A stretch of 64,000 bases of DNA, taken from the NCBI RefSeq assembly GCF_901933205.1, contig NC_044572.1, positions 109,814,965 through 109,878,964 of the forward strand, read 5' to 3'. The position numbers were made by a program, and so were the translations under genes. This stretch comes from Camarhynchus parvulus (lineage: Eukaryota; Chordata; Aves; Passeriformes; Thraupidae). Below the pieces are notes generated by a model. The model saw only the letters and a program-made list of their open reading frames with translations. It had not been told where the DNA came from and searched no databases. Numbering within the stretch: the first letter of the stretch is position 1; each line of letters starts with the position of its first letter. Of this stretch, positions 1-11,793 are shown piece by piece.

Positions 1-3000
1 TCAGATCACTGTATAGCCAAAGCCTGTCCTCTTTTAGTCACAGATTTGCTTGAGTTTGTGGTATTCACACAGTTATGTCACTGATGAAACAATAGCATGA
101 GTGTTTACTTGCAAGTCCTGCTGGAACTGCTGTTACTCAGTTGTAATTCTCCACTGGTTAAAGGCTCTAACTGTAATTCACAAAGTTAGCTCTCAGGATT
201 TTAATTATTTTTTTGCATTCCACTCAAAGGGTGCGTTACTCATAGTGAAAATGGTTGATTTTTCATAAGGAAGTTGTATGATTTAAAATTACACCCAAAC
301 TCTTGGCTAAAGCTTGGTCTGAGTGTCTCACTGGAGTTTTAGAGGGCTTACATCCCTTGCCCATTTGCATGCTGTGTGTTCATAATGCCACCCATGCAGA
401 ATAGCACGTTGTATTTCTGACCTTAATTCCTTTCTTATTTTTCCAGCCACTTTGCCTAGATCTGATGTCAGGCTAGTTGGTCTCCAGTTATTGTAAGCCG
501 CTTTGTTTGCCCTTCCTGAACAGTAGCACAATATCATCGTCCTTTCAGTCTTCTGGAATTTCACCAGTATCTGAATACACTCTAGAAAGTGACATCAGGG
601 AACCAGAGATGTCTTTAGCCAGTTCTTTCTAGAAATGCTATGCTGAAAATTGTACAGGCATGCTTACTTGAAACCATGAGAGGTTACTTCATCATTCTTA
701 TGTGGTGTGAGGACATCCTCTCACTGCTTCTGAAGTGTGGAACAGAAATAGATATTGAACAGGCTTGCCTTTTTTAATAAAATGAAAATTTTAATGCACT
801 TTGTAGTAACAGACCTCCAACATTGCTAATATTCTTTTTGTCCTAGTTTCACATGTGTCATTACAAAACCTTGTGTTTGGCTGCTCACCATTTTGTTAAA
901 CCAACTTCTAGGCTGAAATATTCCATGCTAAACATCTGCCCCTGGCTGAATTCCTTTCTTTGATTCTTCTTTTTTCTTTCAGAAAATGAGTCAGAATTCG
1001 TTAGCATTTTATGAGAAAAAAGGCTATGGGAAAATACCTTGCTCTATTCTTAAGTACATTTTAAAAATTCTGATGAGTGTCTTTAAGATGATTTAGTTTT
1101 GGCAGAAGATGAACTATTTCTGGGATATGCCTTTTCCATCATAACAAAAAATGTACAAGTCTTTAGGACAAACTACTGTTTCATTTACCCTGCAAGCGTT
1201 TGCTACAATTTCTGAAAAATGCTGAACATGCCATAAATTTAGGAATACGCTTCAACTCCACAGCTTCAATTTTGCTTCCAATTCTCAATCCTTATTCCAA
1301 AATATGATGATTATTTTATAATCATTAAAATAACTGTGACAATATTTTGGGGATACTTTTTCACCTAGAGCAAAATTTATTTTTGATAGTTGTATTCTTA
1401 GAACGGCCATAATGTTTTATAACACCAAAATGAAATTGGTGTTTGGTTTGGAGAACATCAGTTGGAATGGTTGAAATTTTAGTAATGTAACTAGATAACC
1501 TTCTCTTTGCTTCTAGTCAGGAATGTGAAGTGTCAGCACAGCAAATTCACGCCACTTTCAGCTTTCATCTCTTTAGGTTCAAGTTAAGGCTGTCTCACTA
1601 ATCTAAGAATCTTCTTGAATTTTGTTTCCCCTCTGTTTTGCCCAGTAATATTTCTAAGCCACACTGTTTCCAGGACTGTTTCTGACTTCGGCACAGAGTT
1701 AGAGGAAAGAACTTTTCAAATAACAAACTCATTTGAGTCACTAAAGAATCCTGAAGATTAATGTGGAGGATTGAAGTAACTTAGTTGCTGGGAGAGCTGT
1801 CACGTCATTTTGGATATCCCATAGACATGCAGACCAGAAGTTCATTGCTAAAGCAGCAGGGAGCAATTTCAAATGAGATTGGTTTAAAGTCCTCCTTACG
1901 TATGAGATTTAAGGAAAAATGTTTCCAGAAGTTCCAGCTGTCACTCCTATTAGACATTTCAAATTGCAGAATTTTATGCCTTTATTTTGCTGTTGCTTAC
2001 TTTTAGGTTGTATAATGTCCATATTACTCAAAACCCCCTTGTTTTCAGTTTGGTTGGTTTTTTTTTTTTAAATCCTGTCTGTTACCTCCCTGACCCCTTT
2101 CTGTAAGTAACCATTGTGGTTTGGCTGCCTCTTGGTCACTGGGATGAATCACTGCCCAGAAGGGAGCACCTCCTTTCAGAGAGCACGCACTTTCTGGTGT
2201 TTATGCAGCACACAGGGTCTCACTTTGGCTGACTCATTCTGCAGGGTAGAAGAAACCTTTGTGCTTTCTCAGATTTTGACAATTTTGGGCCACAGTCACA
2301 TTCTGCAGCTGGTCCCTGTGTTGGGATAGGCACTCACTAAGGATATGGGTTTCTGCAAGGTGAACCCCACTTTTGTAAATCAAGGTAGCCATACCAGGCA
2401 GAGTTCTGAAGGGAGGGAGTACCAGAGCTTGCCCGTGCTCCACAGCATTGTCTGGATGCTTTCTGTGGTTCAGCTCTAACAGAGGCAAATGTCAGGCTCT
2501 GCCACAAATCCAAAATTTTCTGTTCTTCACAAGATGTAAGAGGGGGGCTGAGGTGCAGGCCATATAACAGCAAGTCTCTGATCAGCCAAGCTGGTGGTTT
2601 GAGGGTACTCTCTGCAAGGGCTTGTAGACCATTTGCAGGCTTTTTTCTGTATGCAGTGCTGCAACTTCCCCATGAAGTTTCCTGTTTGGGCAAAGAGGAG
2701 ATCTGGACAGCTGAAAGAGAGAGAGAAAAAAAACCAAACCCACAACAAAAACCCAAACCTTTTTCCTGTCAACATCTGCTGGAAGAAAAAATAGTGGTTT
2801 TCTGAGTTACATTCAGACAACCTTCCTGTCTATAGGAGGGGACACTAATAATATTTAAAGCAAACTCATGTAGATTCCTACTGTAACTTCTGAAATTCTG
2901 CTTTTCTATACATCCTACCTTCTATTGGTTTTGTTTGTCTTACAGCTATCATCAAAGCAGTTCTTTACCTTAAATGCAGAAGTGTTTTATTCTCTAGCAT

Positions 3001-6000
3001 TTATAATCTGATGCAAGATTTGGTATTTGTTGATCCAGGGTTAAGATTCATGATTGTGTTACAACCGAATTTGAGTATTAAACTGACAGTAAACCAGAAC
3101 CATTGATCTTTTCTTCCAAACTGCTCCTCCCTCTAAGGGAAAAGTGACCTTCAAGGGGCAACAAATTTTCAGTTTACTGAGGCAAATGGAATGCATGCAT
3201 GAGAGGAAGAGGATGAAGCCCTGGAGATGAGGACAGGGTTTCATGTCACACATTTTCAGGAAGCCTGAAAGGGTTACAGAAGAGGATATAAACAATCTCT
3301 CCCTCTTTTCCAGTTTTATTGACTAGTTAAGATGATGGGAAGAAATTATTTTAGCAGCTTGAATGCCAAGAAATTTGTACTTGATGAAGAAAACATGGGT
3401 AGCCCTTAACAGGGTTTCCTTTACTATGTAAATTTTTTCTTAAAAGACAGAAATCTGAGATTTGCTAGTTGTTGCTTATTTCTTAGTTCTTGATAGTTTG
3501 TTTTATTACTTAAGAGTTAATACTATAAATTAGAGATGTGGCAAGTGGCCAATTTTTTTTTTCCTAGCCAACTGTCTGAACTTGTTACAGCATTGAGAAG
3601 GAAAAAATCAAAAGTAATCTTGTCTTCTTCAAGTAAGAATTCTTTGTATTGCTTTTGTTTTCCTATGAGAAACAATAATGACATGCATAGTCTCTTTAAG
3701 TAGCTTACATATGTTCTTATAAAGAATTTGTAGTGTTTAAAGCACAGCCAAATTCAGCAGATTTTTAAAAATTTATATAAATGTGGCAAGAAGCCATCAT
3801 GCCTATGAGAGACTTGGTGTGTTTCTGAGAAAGATCTTCTTGAATGGCTTCAGAAGTTACCAGCCCAGGAAGAATAACAGCATGTATAGATCAGAACAGC
3901 AACCAGATGGTTTTGTATAGGCTGTGAAAACCTTGAAACCCAGACCTGGCTTTCAGCATTGACTTTGAATTACAAGGCTCTGCTTGGTATCTACCTGCTT
4001 GCCGAGTTTGTTATGCCTGCACCTGCAAGTTATACATGAGGGAGGAGAAAGAACAATAATGGGGTGCCAAGCAAAAGAATGTTTTTGTTTTGATTTGTGC
4101 CTGTAATTTGACATTTTATACTTTTTACGCTTAAGAATGAAAGTAAAACTTTGTGGCTTGAACCAGAAAGTGGTTGGCTATTCTTCCACTGCAGATAGTA
4201 TGTGATGTCCCAGGAGAGTGTCTACTAACTGCAGTTTTGGCACCACATTTGACAATTAGAAGTTAAATTATGTTGGGATGAAATAATGCCTTTGAAAAAC
4301 AACAGAGTGAGACAAATTTGAAAGAGTGTTGCTAGTTTGTTTTTTTAAACAAAGCATGAAGTGGAATTTTCTTTGTTTCCTTTATAATTCCATAATGTGT
4401 ATTTGACCTATTCATCTGAACCAAAGGCAAAGAGTGACTTTCATTCTTTGTGCAGTGAGTGCTATTCCCATCCTTAATTGCCCACAATTCTTTGTACTTT
4501 CAGTGGGAAAGTTTATTTTATAAAAGCTTTTACCTAAGATTAGTAGAAATTTGACTTGTGTGTATCACCTGTATTTTGCATACTGCACATTTCTAAAGAA
4601 TTTCCCAGTTAGGAGAAAGTATAACTTAACTTCTCAACCATGTATTTAGAAATGTCAGGTACATAAAAATTTGCTTCTGAACTGCAGTTCATGTATACTA
4701 TTTGTTTGATAGTTCTTTGAGCAAAAGTAACAGTAATTCATTTGTCTTAAAAGTATCTGTCCTTTCCCCATATCATTCAGATATCACTAAGATAAAGAAT
4801 TGTGACTGTTTAGCTGATAAGAGCAAGTTGCCTTCACTATTTTTGCACAAAACATGTATTTGTTAAGCAGTTTTTCCAATACTAGTTTTTCAAATACTAA
4901 TGTGGCTTCAAGCAAGCTCATCTTCCTCCCTTGTGTGTTCTTAGGAGTTTGTAATGGCTTTATTCAGAAAGCTCTACTTGCATTTTTAAATTGATTTAAA
5001 AGGAAGGTGGTGAAATAGTTTTCCTTTTACCTCTTGTCGTGCTTGCTTGGTCTTTTTTATCCATGTGACTTGTGAGGTAAGTTTTGTGGCTGAGGAGTTT
5101 TATTTTGTCAGTCTTGCTTTTCATGATAGCTCACATGTATACTTGTAGGTATGCATATGGTCCTCATTACTATGAATTTTTATTATCACAATAGTAATAA
5201 TTTCCACTCCATTCTTCTTCATGCTGGATATAAATTGGGGTTTTTTCTGGAATGTTCAGTGGAGCAGAGCCATTCAATGCTTGGCATTTTCCTACACTTC
5301 AGTTTTCTTTTGTGTTTCTAAGTGGTCTGTGTTGTTGTAGTTCACTGTTTTCCGCATTGGTACTGTGGCCTTTATGAACTTATTTCTGCCTTTGTGATGT
5401 GATTGTTCCATTCACTTAGGTTCAGATGGGCACATCACATCCTTCAGCCCTGGGGGTGAGATGCATTCTTACAGCATGGCAAGACTTTTAAATTTTCAGG
5501 AAGAGTGGAAAATTGAAAAATTCAGGAGTACCTGCTGTCATGGACTAAACTTGGCTTTGTTTTGCTCTTGTTGGTGTGGTGGTGTTACTGTTGGTTCTGC
5601 TGGTCTGATCTGCATGGAGGTGCACTGGCTGTCCCAGCTGACAAGTTCAAACCATGCAGAATTCAGTTTATGGTCCTGAAACACTTTGTCTCACTCTGTA
5701 GGTCTTGTAAAGATTGCTCTGCTGCTGAGGGGTTCTATTGACCTAAAGAGAGTTTCTTCCCTTTGAGAACTTTCCATTTAAGGCTACAGGTGCTCTTTTG
5801 GAACACTTGAGCAGTAGCATTTTAGTAAAATTCACTGGAGTCAGGTGAAACTGCATGCTGTCTTACTGATATTGACATTTGATGCATTTCCATACATCAA
5901 GCACCATGGATCCTCTCCTTGCAGTGTGTTCAGCTTCCTGTCACTGTGTCAATAGAGAAACATAAAATATGTGGCTCCCAAGAGATCATAATTTCTATAT

Positions 6001-8149
6001 TTTTCTCCTCATTTGTCTTCCTTGTTGGTAGTTACAGAGTTATTAAAACAAACTTTAGAGTTGTATTTCAGGCACTGAAGCCAGAATGTCTGAACATTTG
6101 TTTTTTTAAATTGTGCTCCTCAATGTTTTTTTCCTTCTCTTGTCTCCAAACTGGTTTTTAGTTGTTGAGAGTCAAAGCAGGCTGGCTTTCTTCTTAGTCT
6201 CGCTCCTCGGCTGCCCTTGGCATGGCCAGTGCATCATCTGTGACCATGTACATTCAGTGCTGATGTGGCCTAAATGTATGTGTCTGCTGTGAAGCCACTG
6301 TGTTAGGTCTGCAGATTAAGGCCATTCAGTCTGCCAGAGACTGTAGAGTCATCTGAAGTCTTCAAAGGGCTCAAGACCTCAGGGTCTGTGAGCTGCAAAG
6401 GAATGGGGAGCTTTTTTTTGCCTTCTTTTTGTTTCTTTTTAACCCTTATGGAATTCAGAGTAAATGCAGAACATCTGCAAAGTACTGCATCAAAATATAT
6501 TTTGACGTCATGGTGTATGACATGGTATATGGCTGAAGGGCAGCATGACCCTGTGTACTAAAGTAATAAACAAAAATGAAAGTAAGTACCCAAGGAAACT
6601 GATGCATTCAGTGTGAAATTTGTTTGTTCATCTCCCAGGCACTGGAATTATCTTTGAGATACTTCATGTCTGGGTTGCAAATTGGAGTGAGAAACCAACA
6701 TCCCAGAGGACACCTGGAATTAAGTAATTAACTGTGTATGTCAGAGCAGATCTCTTAGGTGGTTAAACCAAAGTGCCTCTAGCTTAGGATCCTGTTTCTG
6801 CCAGCGACAAGAGCTATCAAAATGCCTAGAAAAAATGATAAAATGGCTAACACTTGATGATATTTTCCCAAAATATTCTCCCAAATGCCTCCCACAGATC
6901 TCTGACTCAGGGACTTTGTAAACCAGAATTACTGTCTGTGTTCTTAGTATTTCTAAATAAGTTTTTCTCCTACCAAAAAGTTACTGGTTGTTTTTCTGAA
7001 CCCATGCATACAACATAGACCTGTTGTGATCACACTGTTATGGGTCATCAGGCTTTTTTGGAAATTATGCCCATGATCATTGCCAGATTTGCTCCATTAT
7101 TACTTTTGCTGAAAAGACCTTTCCCTGTGATTTCAAAGGTTCTGCTAATAGCAGCAGTGTGAGGTTGATGTTCCATTTGCCCAGGTTTGGATCAGGATTT
7201 CTTCATCTTTGTCAGAGCTTCTTGTTTCTTGTCTGGGAGGTGAGGGAGGTTCTTACCAATCAGTGCAAGGCTTCACCAAAGATGCTTCCCTGCTTAAATG
7301 GCTCATTCCTCCCACTAGTCAGTCTCTCTCATGGATTTCACTCCTTCTGGACCACTTGCAAAGTGTGAAGGAACTTTTTTGTTTGCTCATGGTCCATCTA
7401 GCAATGGTTTCTGTCTGTTGCTTTTCAGAGGATGGTGTTTATCACAGTGGTGTCCTGCAAAGGGTGATGTAACTAATCTAGCTCCTAACTGGTACCTGAT
7501 TTTTCTTGTACACTGTCCTTTCTGTGACCAATATGCTGATTCAGTAGTAGCCAGCATGTTACTGCATGTCTTTGTGAAGATTTCTCTTCTTATGGAAAAT
7601 TCTGTGAGAAGTGAGGGAGCATTACAAGTCTTGATGGCTGATCCCCTCCTTTCAGGTGGTGTTCTTTAGAGGACACATGTTGTACATCTCAAATACCTCT
7701 GCAAAATTCATACTCAACCAGATTTATCACTGCCTTTCTGGTTTTCTTTGTGGCACCTTAAGCCTTGTGTCTCAGTGATTGAATTACACTTCATGCCCCT
7801 GGGATGAATAAACTCTGTTTTTACTCATGGGGCCAGATATTTCAAATGATCCTTGTGTCAGTGGATGTTTTCTCTGACTTTCCAGCTGACTCTGTGAAGG
7901 CTGTGGAGAGATGCTGGAAGGGGCAGCTGTCCATGTTAGGCTGTGTTCCAGGACCAGTGAGCTGCAGCAGCACTGTGCCACCGGAGCTCAGAGCACCCAG
8001 GCTTTGCTGAGAAATGCACCTGTGTCTCACACTGGTCAGGCTGAGCTGGGTTTCCATCTTTATCTCCCCCAAGCATTTCACTTTGCAGAGGCCTCTGGAA
8101 CCAGATTGAATATATATAATTGAATATGATGGAATATGTAATAATATTT
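1..8149. other. SPIDR upstream intron, distal part
   Basis: AT-rich sequence with no frame I can support as coding. Apart from the LINE fragment near its left end, I see only short homopolymer runs and isolated motifs, including a full CRE palindrome TGACGTCA at 6503-6510. The open frames at 2337-2756 (minus) and 7159-7669 (plus) lack recognisable family motifs and plausible splice contexts, and I take them as chance. Assigning this stretch to SPIDR intron follows from the phase-1 acceptor downstream and is an inference. Confidence 0.6.
410..620 (-). mobile_element. Decayed CR1/L3-type LINE reverse-transcriptase fragment
   Basis: Read on the minus strand, the piece gives GEIPED (about 548-565), then NWRPTSLTS and GKVAGK (about 430-490). 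These correspond to the 'GEVPEDW ... NYRPVSLTS ... GKV' block at the start of the reverse-transcriptase domain in CR1/L3-clade LINEs. The two motifs lie in different frames, so at least one frameshift separates them. The tryptophan expected after GEIPED is a TGA stop. It is a non-functional old fragment inside the SPIDR intron, opposite to the gene. Its ends are approximate and the exact subfamily is unresolved. Confidence 0.65.
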
Positions 8150-8335
8150 GGAGAAGGTCCTTCACCGAAAGCATGGTCGATCGCTAGAACAGGCTCCCCA
8201 CAGCACCAAGCCTGTCATTTCAAGGAACATTTGTTGTATGATTTAGTGTTAGGTGATCCTGTGAGGAGCAGGGAGTTGGACTTGAGGGTCCTTATGGGTC
8301 CCTTTCAACTCGAGAGCTTCTATGATTCTGTAAGA
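8150..8335 (+). mobile_element. CR1 LINE, 3'-terminal fragment (5'-truncated)
   Basis: This shows the usual order of the CR1 3' end. First comes a 'cttcaccgaaag-atggtc' block, then 'gaacaggct-cccca', then 'atgatttagtgttaggtgatcctgtgag', then 'gttggacttgagggtcctta', and last 'tttcaactcgagagcttctatgattctgt'. The 5' boundary is approximate. The copy lies in the same orientation as SPIDR and has no coding capacity. The clear tail sequence suggests a younger copy than the remnants near 500 and 57700. Confidence 0.85.
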
Positions 8336-11300
8336 ACTTTGTTAAGCAGTCCTCAAATTGCTGATTGCTGCTTCATGGAAGATTTCTAAATGCATCCAGG
8401 CAGCTGTATGCTCACTCCTAGCGAGTGTGAGAGTGTTTACTTGTCTTTCAGTGGGAGAATAAAGGTTACCTTGAAGTAAGTAAACTGAAGTGGCTTTGCA
8501 GTTGGCTGAATTAGCTCATTAATTCTTCTAGAAGCTAACCCTGAAGAAATTCATGAGTATTCTGGGCAGCAGAATGGGAAATGAAGAAATTTGCAGTGTA
8601 GGAATGGGCACAATTGCAACACAGTTATTGATTCCACCTTTTAAAATGCACATAATGTAAGGTATTATTCCTTATTTAAGATTACTAGGTATTGCCATGA
8701 AACATGCACATCTCTGCTGAATTTCTTGAGCTTTAATTCTGCTTTGTAAATGCAAGTAAGTGAATGATCACTTCAGCAAGCAAGTGGGAATTTATGTAAG
8801 TTATCCGAGGGTGAAGGAGAACAATGCAAAACCCTAAAGTGAGCTTTTCACATGGATGAACAAACAAGTAAACTCTGGAAACCGTAGAATTTGCAGTGAT
8901 CCAGCCTGTCTCCTCACCCACAAATTTGCCCTTCAGTGTGCAGCCACATATGTTTGATTTATTTTTGATTGACATAACAATACAAGAGCCAAATGTATTA
9001 AAACCAAAGCTACATTCTGAAATTTGGTGTTTCATCATGTGCCAGCAATCCAAAGTGCTTTTCCATGTTGTTCAAGAGAACACTATCATCAGCAGTAATA
9101 ATAATTTCAGAGTAATTAAACTAAACTATCTCTGTGCATCTAAATAAACAAATAGATTGTGGTTCTGTAGAATGTGCGTGTGTGCCAAGTGTGAGACTTG
9201 GCTACTGGTCGAAATTGAGATGCTTTTAGTGTAGAAGCATTCTGCTTCATTTAGAATCAGCTCCTAGTGTTTCCATCAGCTTTAGGCTTGCAAGAGACTC
9301 TGGTGTCATGGTAGGATATTTTTTACTCAAATATCTTTTAGAAATTTTCTTGATTTGCCTAGTATTTTGAGCAGTTTTACAGTCAGAGGTATTTAAAAGA
9401 AAAATTTTATTAGGCTGTCATACATTGTCTTCAACCTGCTGTATAAAATGAGTAACATATAAGCTGCTAGCCAGTAAGAACTGTCATAAAATTCTGTGTG
9501 TAAGAAATGCCTGGTTCAGAAGTGATGAGCAGTCTCTCTCACAAGCTGTCTTAATGCTTTTTTTTTTTAATAAGCTGTTGGTGCGTTTGAAAATTGAGAC
9601 TGATTTTTTTTGTGACTTGGTTTTTAAAGTGGATGTAAATGCAAATTGTGCTGTATGTCTAGAGGGAGGAGGTAAATGCTTAGTTACTTTAAAGGATGAG
9701 AATTTTTGTGGTTAGCAGAATTTGCTTATGCGTGCCAAATGACTTGGGGTTGACAGAGGACCACAACTGCAGCTAGTCAGGCAAAACAGAATTCAAGTGT
9801 GAATATTCTAAGCCCTTCCCTTCAGGCATAGAAAACTAGTCAGTGCTCACCCTTGTCAGAATTTTCACATAAGCAAACATTATCTCAGTGTAGTAGTGAG
9901 TCTCTGTGGTGGTGCTGTGGCGTTACAGCTTTCTCTGAGAAGGTGACAGCAGTGAGGAGCAGCAATGGCACAACCATCTCTCTTCATCAGTCGGTTTCAA
10001 AGGACTTGGCAGAAAGGGCTCATTCTCCTGCTTCTCAGGTCTGGGAAAGGAGGTCAAGCTGTAATGGCTTGGACAGAAGTGGCTTATGTACATTTTGTGT
10101 CTGACTGTCTGGTGGAACCCTTTATAGAGCTGGAAAATACCAGCTCAGGGGAAGCAGAATGCTTTGCAGAAGCATGTTGCATGTGATGAAAAATGGGTTC
10201 GCATGAAAGCGGTTTTGAGAACAATTTCGTTTTAGATTTCCAAATTGCTTTATTTCAGTTTCAGTATGAAATTTAATAAAAACAGGGACAGAATTTTTTA
10301 TTTTACTTTTGTATAATTCAACTTTATTGAATAAATTTGAAAGGTTTTAGGGCCCAGTTTCTTTGGTTTGAGTTTCTTGAGGGTTGGGTTAATTTTTTTT
10401 TGAAGTTTTGAAGTTTCTCATAAACTCAAACTAAAATATTTTGATTTATTTTCCAGAGGAAAAACATTCACAGTTGTGAAATGAGCCTTAAAATAAACAA
10501 ACAAATAACTAGTACAGCTCTGCTGTTAAGTTCCAGTATCACGTTCACTGTTCCTCCCCTGTTTCTTCTTTGCTGTGGGAAGACAATAATTTATATCAGC
10601 TGTTTTTCTTGGGATGTTGTGTTTTTCCCAATGCAACTTGTAACAAAAAGGGTAGAACTGGGGCTCTGCTGCCCTTGACCTCTGGGACCCTTTTCTGCCC
10701 CATTCGGCAGGGTAACAGCATTTCTCTCAGTGACCAGAGTACAGATCTGAGTAGGGCTAGGTGAGAATGAGAATAAATCTCACATTTTCTTACAGCTCAG
10801 ACCAAGGTCTGTCTGAGTAGCTGCTGCCCTGTGCAGAGTGCAAAGGGACCCAGGGGTAATTTCATTTCAGTGCAAAGTTGTTTCTTGTTCAGCAGAGACA
10901 AAAGTGCTAAGAATCGATCTGTGTAGATGCTTGTATCTGTTCATGTTGCTTTAAAACAACCGAGCCTTCTGACTACCCTGACTGCCTATTGATAAAATGG
11001 ATGATCAGTTTTGCAATAATTATTTTTAGGCAGTGCATCTTACTCCTCCTTTCTCCACATTTGTCCCTCAGTGTGAATCATCAGCTTTTAGATGCTTTGT
11101 ATTCTTCTAATTTGGTTCCTGACAGCTGCTGCTTTGAGAAAGGTCAATGAGGGAAAATACAGCTTCACTTTTAACTCAGTGTTTGATTATTCTGTTTTTA
11201 AAAAAATGCTTTTTTTTGCAGTATATAATAAAAAAGACTGAACAAAGTCAATGAGTTACAACATTTAAAAGTTCAGGTGTGGTAGGAGAGGGTTTCTTGG

Positions 11301-11530
11301 AGGGAGTTTGTAAATTCATTGATATTTGGAAGAAGTGCAGGTGAAATTTTTTCCTTACAATTAATAGTATCCATAGAGAAAACAAAAATTACTGCAAAAG
11401 CTTAATGTAGGTCTTTTGATAAAGCTGTGTATACTACTCGTACATTGATTTATCATGGTTGGACAGATGTGCAGAGCACAGAGGGATGCACATCTTTAGA
11501 GTGCCAGAACTTCTTTCTTTCTCCTCATCC
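8336..11530. other. SPIDR upstream intron, proximal part
   Basis: AT-rich intron between the CR1 copy and the exon acceptor region, with several T-runs (for example about 9559-9568). I looked here for the segment expected just before the recognised exon in SPIDR (a -LWRHQ- type block) and did not find it. The frames at 9853-10186 and 10481-10764 show no family resemblance. Confidence 0.55.
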
Positions 11531-11532
11531 AG

Positions 11533-11573
11533 ACTTTGCATTTTTAATTTTTTAGTTTTCACTTTCTTTCCAG
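11533..11573 (+). promoter_or_regulatory. SPIDR: Tandem 3' splice sites of the SPIDR exon
   Basis: Two acceptors lie 41 nt apart. The proximal one, with AG at 11572-11573, gives the frame that matches SPIDR. The distal one, with AG at 11531-11532, is preceded by an uninterrupted pyrimidine tract (TTCTTTCTTTCTCCTCATCC) and looks at least as strong. If the previous exon ends in phase 1, as the exon frame requires, splicing to the distal site reads into TAG at 11553-11555. The proximal acceptor is therefore the productive one. Use of the distal site is an inference. Confidence 0.5.
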
Positions 11574-11793
11574 ATAAATCTGGTGTTTTAATTGTGAAGA
11601 TCTTGGAAATATTTGAGGAGTGCACGATACAAGTTGCCATCTGCCAGCAGCTGGAACAGTCTCCTGCTACACTTTCGCCCGAGGATGCTGTCATCAATTC
11701 AGAGGAACCAATACTCAAAGTCCTCTTCACAAGAGAGACAGCAGCTCACCTAAAGAGCAGACCACAGGATGTCATCCACATCTATCCCCCATG
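11574..11793 (+). CDS. SPIDR: SPIDR internal coding exon (scaffold protein involved in DNA repair), partial gene
   Basis: A 220-nt internal exon. It follows a pyrimidine-rich acceptor ending TTTCTTTCCAG and is followed by a GTGAGT donor. It enters in phase 1 and leaves in phase 2, splitting a TGG codon. The open frame gives about 73 residues. Blocks that agree with what I know of human SPIDR, in the same order, are KSGVL-VKILE, EEC, QVA-C-QL, SPAT, LKVLFT-ETA, RPQD and a final PPW. The middle, between SPAT and LKVLFT, is the divergent part, as expected of a linker. In human SPIDR this segment lies about a third of the way into a protein of roughly 900 residues. SPIDR is a nuclear scaffold that links BLM helicase and RAD51 in homologous recombination. 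Neither neighbouring exon was found, so start, stop and most of the protein lie outside the window. The identification rests on remembered sequence, not a search. Confidence 0.9.

Noticed and set aside
2337..2756. 139-codon minus-strand frame
   Set aside because: No recognisable domain. Other open frames overlap it on both strands, and no promoter or splice context supports it.
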